Source: Clostridiales bacterium
GTDB lineage: Bacteria; Bacillota; Clostridia; Oscillospirales; CAG-272
NCBI GenBank assembly: GCA_021202555.1
Contig: JAJQCT010000029.1
Location: 1 to 64,000, forward strand
Direction of reading: 5' to 3'
DNA length: 64,000 nucleotides
Shown here: positions 17,725 through 24,561 of the stretch, piece after piece
Layout of the letters: every line of letters begins with the position of its first letter
Position numbering within the stretch: the first letter of the stretch is position 1
Program-made: the position numbers and the translations under genes
Notes under the pieces: generated by a model
Database searches by the model: none
What the model was told of the DNA's origin: nothing
Seen by the model: only the letters and a program-made list of their open reading frames with translations

Positions 17725-17937
17725 TCATATTTTTGCCCGTTCCTCCATCGCTTCCTCAAGTGTTATATCGTCGGAAATGCAGCCGAAAAGCGATTTCATT
17801 GCTTCGACGCGATCCTGATTGTTGTTTACAAGCTTGACGCTTACCTTTCCGTTTTGGGAAATAAATATATCTTCCGTTTCCGCAAGAACAAGGTATTTGC
17901 CCAAATTCATCTTTAATTCGGCAGCTGTAACGGTCAT
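17725..17937 (-). CDS. Phd/YefM-family antitoxin, no adjacent toxin
   Basis: 70 aa. MTVTAAELKMNLGKYLVLAETEDIFISQNGK is the N-terminal DNA-binding and dimerisation part of Phd/YefM antitoxins. The C-terminus (DDITLEEAMEERAKI) resembles the short toxin-binding tail. A perfect promoter lies upstream. No toxin ORF (Doc, RelE or PIN) is found in the 100 bp upstream, and downstream is a terminator, so this is an orphan. It may act as a stand-alone repressor or neutralise a toxin encoded elsewhere. Confidence 0.85.
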   Translation of the reverse strand: MTVTAAELKMNLGKYLVLAETEDIFISQNGKVSVKLVNNNQDRVEAMKSLFGCISDDITLEEAMEERAKI

Positions 17938-17967
17938 ATAATCACTACCTTACATCGTTATGATAAT

Positions 17968-17996
17968 ATTATACCCGAATCAAGCAAAATTGTCAA
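17968..17996 (-). promoter_or_regulatory. Consensus promoter of the Phd-like gene
   Basis: Minus strand TTGACA (17991-17996), 17-bp spacer, TATAAT (17968-17973). Exact consensus. The start codon is about 30 bp downstream, leaving a short leader in which self-repression by the antitoxin is plausible. Confidence 0.85.
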
Positions 17997-18036
17997 CCGG
18001 CACAAACAAAATATACAGTCGCGGCAAATCCGAGCA

Positions 18037-19566
18037 TTACGGGAGCGGATACCTTTCCGCCAAAATATAGTCGGCGTCGTCGCGGCGGCGCTCGAAAAGC
18101 GCCTCTATATCGAAATCCGACTCCTCGCCGTCATATATATTGTCGCGCAACAGCCCGTATGTCGCCGAATCGATTGACAGCGAATCATATCCGAGCGAGA
18201 ACGAGAAATCGTAAAACACGGAATCGTATATTATCTCAATCATGTCAAGGGAGGATTCGGAGCGGACGGTGGAGTACATATGATACTGCACGTATGAATC
18301 GCGAAGATAGCCGTATGACGCGGCGGCAAGCGCACGGATGAGATACGACGTACCCGTATAATCCGTGATGTTCGCGGGTGCCGCGAGCACGGCGCCATCC
18401 GATATGAGCGAGAAGTAGCCGCTCTGCGATTCCGAACCCTTCGGAATCGGGACGACCGTCCATTCTATTCCCGTCAGGGCGAGCGCGTTCATGTCGCCGA
18501 GCTCACCCACGTAAAATACCGCGTCCTCGGATAAAAACGGGTCAATCGACGCAAGGCTATCGGCATACGATTTTGTGACTGTATATATCATGTCAGCCGC
18601 CTCGGACGCGCCCGACGGCAGACAGACTGTCGGCACGGTCTTTTCCTCATTCGACACAAAATGAAGCCCGAAGGAGGACGTTATGAGGTCGGCTACATCG
18701 TCTGTCGTGCCAACGCGCCATGTAATACTTCCGACCGAAAGCATTTTGTCCCACGTCCATTCCCCCGATTTAACGAGGGATTCGGCTGTCTTTTCCGAAT
18801 ATTCAGAAAACAGCTTTGAATTGACAAACACGCACGGTATTTCGTCCGGGTCTACCGTCGCATAGCTCACAACGCCGTAAAGACTGTAAGCCGCAGAGAG
18901 CTGTAACGTCGCGTCAGTCAGAATGAAATCATCCTCCACGTCGAAAAACGGGAGAGAGTAGAGATTTGAAAGATACCCCGCGACGGCAAAGACTTCAAGC
19001 TCATCCTGTTCAAGCATGAGAAGATTCGCGTAATAATCCTCGCCCGCAATTGCCGACGCAAGCTCCGTTTCCATTTCCTCGGCTGTAAGTACAGAGTAGT
19101 AAAGCTTACACGAAAGCTTTTCCTCAACCATTAACGTGCGCTCGTAAAGCGCCTCGGAATACGAATCGCTCCCGTCGCCGTCGTCTGTCGCCGTCACGAA
19201 AATGAGATTTTTTGCATCCTCACTCGTGCATTTGATGAAAAGGGATTCGCCGTCGAAGCTGTATTCGCCAAGCCCCTCAAGATACTCGGTCGCATCGGAA
19301 AGCCCCGTATACTCATATATTCTGAAGGTTTCCGCAGATGTGTCGGTCACATCGGTGTCGCTCTCGGTCTCTTCCTCGGAGCCTGCCTCCGATACGTCCG
19401 AAAGCGTTTCCGCAGGGAAAATATTGTCAAGATTTATCTGAAATCCCGAGCAGGCTGTAATGAAAAATAAAAGCGAGAGGGAGAGCATTATAATAAACGC
19501 AAGCCTCACAGTCCCGCAAACCGCATCACCGAGGACGCATTTGCCTTTGTTTTTGCCGTTATTCAT
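18037..19566 (-). CDS. Solute-binding-like lipoprotein
   Basis: 509 aa from the ATG at 19566, which follows GGAAAG and overlaps the upstream stop by 8 bp. The track's start at 19836 lies deep inside the upstream gene. An N-terminal hydrophobic segment ends in LSLLFFITACSGF, a lipobox with Cys at about residue 39, then an acidic low-complexity linker. The rest resembles extracellular sugar-binding proteins of ABC systems (VFVNSKLFSEY...GEWTWDKML, then a late segment with GYFSLISDGAVLAAPANI). No permease or ATPase gene is next to it, so transport is not established. Coupling to the VanY-like carboxypeptidase suggests a cell-envelope role. Anchored outside the membrane. Confidence 0.75.
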   Translation of the reverse strand: MNNGKNKGKCVLGDAVCGTVRLAFIIMLSLSLLFFITACSGFQINLDNIFPAETLSDVSEAGSEEETESDTDVTDTSAETFRIYEYTGLSDATEYLEGLGEYSFDGESLFIKCTSEDAKNLIFVTATDDGDGSDSYSEALYERTLMVEEKLSCKLYYSVLTAEEMETELASAIAGEDYYANLLMLEQDELEVFAVAGYLSNLYSLPFFDVEDDFILTDATLQLSAAYSLYGVVSYATVDPDEIPCVFVNSKLFSEYSEKTAESLVKSGEWTWDKMLSVGSITWRVGTTDDVADLITSSFGLHFVSNEEKTVPTVCLPSGASEAADMIYTVTKSYADSLASIDPFLSEDAVFYVGELGDMNALALTGIEWTVVPIPKGSESQSGYFSLISDGAVLAAPANITDYTGTSYLIRALAAASYGYLRDSYVQYHMYSTVRSESSLDMIEIIYDSVFYDFSFSLGYDSLSIDSATYGLLRDNIYDGEESDFDIEALFERRRDDADYILAERYPLP

Positions 19567-20644
19567 TTGTTTCACTTTCCTCGTATCCCGCCGCCGCGGT
19601 GTCCGCAACATCCGAATTTTCCGTATCGCTGCCGTATGAAACGGTGACGACAAAGCCGTCAACATTATTTCCCTCGATTTTATATTCGAGCGCGTCTGAC
19701 GGTATGGGAATTTCCGTCGTCTCCTCCGTATTCTCCGAGGACGCGGCGACAAAGTAAAGCACGTAAACCGTTCCGTCCGCGCTCGACGTAAATTCATAAG
19801 GAGACTCGTATGTGTAATCGCGCAGCATATCGACATATTCCTCGTGGCAGAGATTTGTCGTCATCATAATCTCCGCGTGAGGCGCGCCGACGTAGCGGTA
19901 ATGCCAATATTCGTATGAAATCTGCGTTATCGCTTCCTTGCCCGCCTGATAGCGCTGAACAAAGCCGTATCGCCAGCAGTTTTCGATGAGCCAGAGCGAA
20001 TCGTAATTCTCGCCGATTGAGGCAATATCGAAGGCGTAGCCCGTGTGATGCTCGCTGTAGCCGGGAACGGCGACATACGCATTCGCGTAATCCTCGCCGT
20101 AAAGCTCGGTGTATTCCTCCATTATCGAGACCTGCTCCTCGTATGTTCGCGCGGCGCTGTTTATTATCGCGCCGTCGTCTCCCGTCGCCTCGGCGTAGGC
20201 GTCGAGAAATTCGTTTAAGTATTCAAGCACCGACGCGGCGCAGGAAATCGAGGAGGAGGCGAGCGAATAGCTGTCTGATTTGTCCTCGTTATGATAAAGC
20301 GATACGGTCGCCTCGGCGTAATCGAAATTGAAGGCGTATTGATAATTGACGAGAACCATGTAGCCCGAGTAAATTTCGCTGTTTGAAACAGAGACGGATA
20401 TATATTCCTCCCCCTCGGGATCTGTCTCGGCGCTGCTGCCGGTCGTGCCGTTATCCGCCGCAGAATCGGTCGAGCCGGCGCTTGTCAGCTCGTCGGTTTC
20501 CGTTCCCTCGGACGGAGAATATTCGATATTACATATAAAGTACACCGTCAGAAGTATCGCCGCCGCAGCGAATATTATAAGCACAATCATTCCCGACGTA
20601 AGCTCGGGTCCCGAATTTCTGACGTTGCGTCGTCTGTCAGACAT
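19559..20644 (-). CDS. D-alanyl-D-alanine carboxypeptidase, VanY/M15B type
   Basis: 361 aa, membrane-anchored by one N-terminal segment (about residues 19-38) followed by an acidic Ser/Thr-rich linker. The peptidase domain (about 90-280) shows the zinc motifs SEHHTGYAFDI (H...D) and YEYWHYRYVG (catalytic E and zinc H), as in VanY/DdpX-type DD- or LD-carboxypeptidases. These trim the terminal D-Ala of peptidoglycan stem peptides. About 80 residues of acidic tail follow. The ribosome site is AAGGAGGAAGG. The downstream lipoprotein gene overlaps its stop codon, so the two are made together. Confidence 0.88.
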   Translation of the reverse strand: MSDRRRNVRNSGPELTSGMIVLIIFAAAAILLTVYFICNIEYSPSEGTETDELTSAGSTDSAADNGTTGSSAETDPEGEEYISVSVSNSEIYSGYMVLVNYQYAFNFDYAEATVSLYHNEDKSDSYSLASSSISCAASVLEYLNEFLDAYAEATGDDGAIINSAARTYEEQVSIMEEYTELYGEDYANAYVAVPGYSEHHTGYAFDIASIGENYDSLWLIENCWRYGFVQRYQAGKEAITQISYEYWHYRYVGAPHAEIMMTTNLCHEEYVDMLRDYTYESPYEFTSSADGTVYVLYFVAASSENTEETTEIPIPSDALEYKIEGNNVDGFVVTVSYGSDTENSDVADTAAAGYEESETNE

Positions 20645-20679
20645 GAGCGCCTTCCTCCTTGATTTTTGTGGATTAAACG

Positions 20680-20711
20680 CGCCGCCGCAAAATATTCATT
20701 TTGCGGCGGCG
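20680..20711 (-). terminator. GC-rich hairpin between pnp and the VanY gene
   Basis: 14-bp perfect stem (CGCCGCCGCAAAAT and complement) with a 4-nt loop, about 75 bp past the pnp stop. There is no T-run on the minus strand (CGTTTAATCC follows), so it may be a leaky terminator or a 3'-end stabiliser rather than a full stop. Confidence 0.55.
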
Positions 20712-20740
20712 AGGTTTCACTTTATTTTTGTGTCTTTTTT

Positions 20741-20794
20741 GCGATTACTCGCAGCGATGATTACTCGCGGCGATTATTCGCGGCGATTACTCGC
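20741..20794. repeat. Short tandem repeat at the pnp stop codon
   Basis: About four imperfect copies of a 13-16 bp unit (GCGATTACTCGCG on the plus strand). On the minus strand each copy carries an in-frame-looking GAGTAA or GAATAA. The first copy provides the real pnp stop codon. Confidence 0.7.
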
Positions 20795-22880
20795 GTTCAA
20801 GGCAAGCCTTGCGCGAGAGGTTGAGACGACCTCTTTCATCGTTTCCGAGGCATTTTACCGTCATCATGTCGCCTACCTGACAAACGTCCTCCACCTTTTC
20901 GGTGCGCTTGTATTCAAGGTCCTTGATGTGTACCATTCCCTCGGTGCCGGGAGCGATTTCAACGAATGCTCCTATCGGTATTATGCGCGTTACACGTCCC
21001 GTATAGACAGCGCCGACCTCCGGCTCGAATATGATTCCCTCGATAATCTTCTTCGCCTCGTAAGCGGCGTCGCGGTTGACGGCTGAAATATAAACGGAGC
21101 CGTCCTCCTCGATGTCGATTTTGGCGCCCGTATCGGCAACTATCTTCTGAACAACCTTGCCGCCCGTGCCGATTACATCGCGAATCTTTTCAACGGGGAT
21201 ATGAACCGTTATCATCTTCGGCGCATACTCGGAGACTTCCTCTCTCGGAGCGGGGATAGCCTTGAGGAGTACCTCATCTATGATGTAATCCCTGCCCTTA
21301 TGCGTTACTTCAAGCGCTTCCTTTATAATCTCGGGAGTAAGACCGTCGATTTTAAGGTCCATCTGGATTGACGTGATTCCCTTGTGCGTTCCCGCAACCT
21401 TGAAGTCCATATCGCCGTAGAAGTCCTCAACGCCCTGAATGTCTATCATCGTCATCCAGCGGTCGCCCTCGGTGATAAGTCCGCAGGAAATTCCCGCGAC
21501 GGGAGCTTTAATCGGAACGCCGGCGTCCATAAGCGCAAGCGTGGAGCCGCAGACGGATCCCTGCGACGTAGAACCGTTCGAGGAAACGACCTCGGAAACG
21601 ACGCGAATCGCATACGGAAATTCGTCAACAGACGGCAGTACGGGTATGAGCGAGCGCTCCGCAAGCGCGCCGTGACCTATTTCACGGCGACCGGGCGTGC
21701 GCGTCGATTTTGCCTCTCCCGTCGAATAGCCGGGCATATTGTAGTGGTGCATATAGCGCTTTTCGGTCTGGTCATCGATTCCGTCAAGCTCCTGCGCCAT
21801 ATCGATAGACGCGAGTGTGCAGATTGAAAGAACCTGTGTCTGACCGCGTGTGAAAAGTCCGGAGCCGTGAACGCGCGGAATTACGCCGACCTCAGACGCG
21901 AGCGGGCGGATTTCGTCAAGCCTGCGTCCGTCAACGCGCTTTCCGTCCTCAAGGAGCCAGCGGCGGACAATGCGCTTCTGAATCTTGTATACAAGCTCGT
22001 CCATCTGCGCTTCGACATCGGGGTATTTTTCAGAAAATTTCTCGATTATCGCGTCCTTTACGGGTACCATTCTCGCATCGCGGACGTTCTTGTCGTTCGT
22101 ATCAAGCGCGAACATAACGTCATTCTCGCAGAACGCGAAAATTTCCTCGACCATATCGTGATCAAGCTCGCCCGACGGGAAGTCGAATTTGGGCTTGCCG
22201 ACCTCGGCGATTATGCCGTTTATAAATTTAAGAAGCTCGCCGTTCGCCTCATGTCCCATCATTATCGCGGTAAACATATTGGCATCGGTAACCTCGTTGG
22301 CGCCAGCCTCAATCATGACGACCTTCTTTTCGCTTGACGCGACTGTGAGGTCAAGCGTGCTTACCTCGCGCTGCGCCTTTGTCGGGTTGATTACGGGAAC
22401 GCCGTCAACGATTCCGACCTTGACGCCCGAAATAGGTCCGTTCCACGGAATATCCGATATGGAAAGGGCGATTGACGCGCCTATCATTCCGGTGATTTCA
22501 TGCGAGCAGTCGGGGTCTACCGACATAACCGTGAGCGTGAGCGCCACATCGTTGCGCAAATCCTTCGGGAAAAGGGGGCGAATCGGGCGGTCGATGACGC
22601 GCGCCGTCAGCACAGCCTTTTCGGACGGTCTACCCTCGCGGCGAAGATACGCTCCCGGGATTTTGCCCGCGGAATAAAGACGCTCCTCAAAATCGACCGA
22701 CAGCGGGAGAAAATCTATTCCCTCACGCGGCTTTTCGGACGCCGTGGCGCAGGCAAGCACAGTCGTCTCGCCGTATTTTACAAGGCAGGAGCCGTTTGCA
22801 AGCCCCGCAACCTTTCCAACCTCGACGGTAAGCGGGCGACCCGCAAGCTCCGTCTCGAATTTTCTGTAGTTTTCAAACAT
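20787..22880 (-). CDS. pnp: Polynucleotide phosphorylase
   Basis: 3'-5' phosphorolytic exoribonuclease of RNA turnover, trimeric and cytosolic. 697 aa with two RNase PH domains (about 1-215 and 300-530; motifs GRPSEKAVLTARVIDRPIRP, GSTSQGSVCGSTLALMDAG and MDFKVAGTHKGITSIQMDLK), a KH domain (about 550-610; VIGTGGKVVQKI) and an S1 domain (about 617-690; GRVTRIIPIGAFVEIAPG). Length is normal. It follows rpsO, the usual order, and its leader contains a long hairpin similar in design to the RNase III-processed leader of E. coli pnp. Confidence 0.97.
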   Translation of the reverse strand: MFENYRKFETELAGRPLTVEVGKVAGLANGSCLVKYGETTVLACATASEKPREGIDFLPLSVDFEERLYSAGKIPGAYLRREGRPSEKAVLTARVIDRPIRPLFPKDLRNDVALTLTVMSVDPDCSHEITGMIGASIALSISDIPWNGPISGVKVGIVDGVPVINPTKAQREVSTLDLTVASSEKKVVMIEAGANEVTDANMFTAIMMGHEANGELLKFINGIIAEVGKPKFDFPSGELDHDMVEEIFAFCENDVMFALDTNDKNVRDARMVPVKDAIIEKFSEKYPDVEAQMDELVYKIQKRIVRRWLLEDGKRVDGRRLDEIRPLASEVGVIPRVHGSGLFTRGQTQVLSICTLASIDMAQELDGIDDQTEKRYMHHYNMPGYSTGEAKSTRTPGRREIGHGALAERSLIPVLPSVDEFPYAIRVVSEVVSSNGSTSQGSVCGSTLALMDAGVPIKAPVAGISCGLITEGDRWMTMIDIQGVEDFYGDMDFKVAGTHKGITSIQMDLKIDGLTPEIIKEALEVTHKGRDYIIDEVLLKAIPAPREEVSEYAPKMITVHIPVEKIRDVIGTGGKVVQKIVADTGAKIDIEEDGSVYISAVNRDAAYEAKKIIEGIIFEPEVGAVYTGRVTRIIPIGAFVEIAPGTEGMVHIKDLEYKRTEKVEDVCQVGDMMTVKCLGNDERGRLNLSRKACLERE

Positions 22881-22910
22881 TCTGGAATTCCTCCGTTAAA
22901 ATATATTCTG

Positions 22911-22995
22911 AACGAAGGTCTGCTTCGGATTAACACTTAAATAAACGCGCACTTGTGTGCGTTTGTCTAAATGCTGATCCACAGCACACCTTCGT
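22911..22995 (-). promoter_or_regulatory. Long leader hairpin of pnp
   Basis: An 85-nt inverted structure between rpsO and pnp. The outer arms ACGAAGGTCTGCT and AGCACACCTTCGT pair over 13 bp with one mismatch, there is partial pairing in the middle (GGAT/ATCC, TTA/TAA), and the inner stem AAACGCGCAC/GTGTGCGTTT has a 2-nt loop. It ends about 30 nt before the pnp ATG. By analogy with E. coli it could be the target of RNase III and PNPase autoregulation; this is inference. Confidence 0.7.
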
Positions 22996-23004
22996 ATCAT
23001 TCGA

Positions 23005-23051
23005 TTAAAAAAGGTTCGGCACACAGCCGAAGCTGCGCCGCGGCTGTGTGC
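23005..23051 (-). terminator. Intrinsic terminator downstream of rpsO
   Basis: 11-bp perfect stem GCACACAGCCG/CGGCTGTGTGC followed on the minus strand by CGAACC and six Ts. Read-through into pnp is likely because no clear pnp promoter was found between this hairpin and pnp. Confidence 0.8.
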
Positions 23052-23110
23052 ATATGCTTCCCTTTTCGCAGATACAGAAGTTGCTTTCTTAGAAACTGCT
23101 TTCTTAGAAA

Positions 23111-23380
23111 TTACTTTCTGATTCCGAGCTCTCTGACTATCGTGCGGTAGCGCTCGATGTCAACCTTCTGGAGATAAGCGAGCAGACTTCTTCTGTGTCC
23201 GACCATCTTGAGAAGTCCTCTGCGGCTGTGGTGATCCTTCTTGTTCACCTTGAGATGCTCCGTCAAGGAGTTGATTCTCGACGTAAGGACTGCGATCTGC
23301 ACCTCGGGGCTTCCTGTGTCGCCCTCGTGAATCGCGTACTTTTCGATGATTGCCTGCTTTTCTTCCTTTGTGAGTGCCAT
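23111..23380 (-). CDS. rpsO: 30S ribosomal protein S15
   Basis: 89 aa, the normal length. Binds the 16S rRNA central domain early in 30S assembly. Motifs seen: [24 protein letters not shown] and [24 protein letters not shown], which are family signatures. The ribosome site GAGGTGAAGG precedes the ATG. A leader of roughly 90 nt from the promoter at 23478-23506 leaves room for the S15 self-binding structure known in several bacteria, but I could not establish a fold by eye. Confidence 0.98.
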   Translation of the reverse strand: MALTKEEKQAIIEKYAIHEGDTGSPEVQIAVLTSRINSLTEHLKVNKKDHHSRRGLLKMVGHRRSLLAYLQKVDIERYRTIVRELGIRK

Positions 23381-23477
23381 AACCCTTCACCTCATTCATT
23401 AAATTGCGTATCGGCTCAGGGGGCGGAGGGTGAATGCTTTATCCGCCGACCGGGCGCGACCGCTTCAAAACGGGTTT

Positions 23478-23506
23478 ATTATATCACAAAAAAAGCGATT
23501 TGTAAA
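23478..23506 (-). promoter_or_regulatory. Promoter of rpsO-pnp
   Basis: Minus strand TTTACA (23501-23506), 17-bp spacer ending TGTGA, TATAAT (23478-23483). Confidence 0.8.
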
Positions 23507-23549
23507 CCGCAAAAGCAGATTTTTTTCGTTTCTTAAAAAATTAACAATT

Positions 23550-23918
23550 TCACCTCCCGCCGCGAAAGCTTCGGACAAGAGAAAAAATTCCCGAAGCGGC
23601 GAAAAAAGCGCCCATTATATATCGGATAAGCCCTCGGGAGAAATTCAGCGAGAGCGAGGTGCCGATGAGAGCGCCGACGGCGCCTCCAATCGAAAGGGCG
23701 GCGATAACGGCAAAATTCAGGCGTCTGTACATTATATGAAGCGGGAGTGAGGCGGAGGAGGCGGCAATAAAGAATATCAGGTTATAAAGCTGCGCCTCGC
23801 TCTGCGGGATGTCTGAGGCAAAGGTGAGATATATGATGAAAAGTCCGCCGCCTCCAAGTCCCATTCCCGAAAGCGCCGCTGAGACGAACGCTGCGGCGGC
23901 AAAAAGAAGGCGCGTCAA
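23550..23918 (-). CDS. TSUP (TauE/SafE) transporter, half-size, second subunit
   Basis: 122 aa, about four hydrophobic segments. MGLGGGGLFIIYLTFASDIPQSEAQLYNLIFF is the conserved first-repeat motif of the TSUP family (sulfite/sulfonate and related anion exporters). It overlaps the previous gene by 4 bp. Most TSUP proteins are single chains of about 250 residues with two such repeats; here each repeat is its own gene, so a heterodimeric carrier is inferred. Substrate unknown. Confidence 0.82.
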   Translation of the reverse strand: MTRLLFAAAAFVSAALSGMGLGGGGLFIIYLTFASDIPQSEAQLYNLIFFIAASSASLPLHIMYRRLNFAVIAALSIGGAVGALIGTSLSLNFSRGLIRYIMGAFFAASGIFSLVRSFRGGR

Positions 23919-24331
23919 AAAAGTCCCGCCTCACGCAAAATCATTGAGACGCCAGCCCAGACGGTGAGGCATGAAAAAAGGCGCGTAAGCCAAAGAGAGC
24001 TTACTTTATCGAGAAAAAAAGCTCCGAGCGCGCCGCCCGCGACGGCGGGAACGACAAATTCGGCAATATCATCTCCGTCAAAGAGGCTCTCGCCCGCTGC
24101 AAAGGCGCGCAGAACGACTGATACAATCGTCATCGGAAGCACAGACGCGACAGCGGTCGCGAATACATCGTGCGGCTCGTCCGAAATCGCCGTTCCGTGA
24201 AAATTTTCCCGTATCGCACCAACGGCGTAAACTATGACGACACCGCCGCCGACACCGATAAGCCCGTTCAGAATCCCCGCTATAGTTCCGCAGAGAAGGA
24301 GCGCCGCCGTCCCGATTTTGCTTTTTGTCAA
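23915..24331 (-). CDS. TSUP (TauE/SafE) transporter, half-size, first subunit
   Basis: 138 aa with about four hydrophobic segments. IAGILNGLIGVGGGVVIVYAVGA is the TSUP glycine-rich repeat motif, followed by EPHDVFATAVASVLPMTIVS. It pairs with the following half-size gene (4-bp overlap). The second repeat motif differs (GLGGGGL against GVGGGVV), so the two halves are not a recent duplication. Integral membrane protein. It lies divergent to ftsK. Confidence 0.82.
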   Translation of the reverse strand: MTKSKIGTAALLLCGTIAGILNGLIGVGGGVVIVYAVGAIRENFHGTAISDEPHDVFATAVASVLPMTIVSVVLRAFAAGESLFDGDDIAEFVVPAVAGGALGAFFLDKVSSLWLTRLFSCLTVWAGVSMILREAGLF

Positions 24332-24415
24332 AATAATTCGCCTCCCCTCTCCCTTATCAAAGAAATATCATCTTAAAGGTTCATTTTTTGCGCATGAGAA
24401 TTAACATTCGCGCAC

Positions 24416-24444
24416 TTGTATTTTTGCTCAAAGCATGATACAAT
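24416..24444 (+). promoter_or_regulatory. Probable promoter of ftsK
   Basis: TTGTAT (24416-24421), 17-bp spacer ending TGA, TACAAT (24439-24444). A leader of about 110 nt follows. Confidence 0.55.
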
Positions 24445-24561
24445 ATGCATATCGAAAACTTTCGCTTCGCGAATTTTTCGGACGGTTGACATTTTGTTTT
24501 ATCGGAAAAGCAGAATCAGCAATATTACAAGCATATAATCGGAAGGAGCGGCAGCAAAGGG

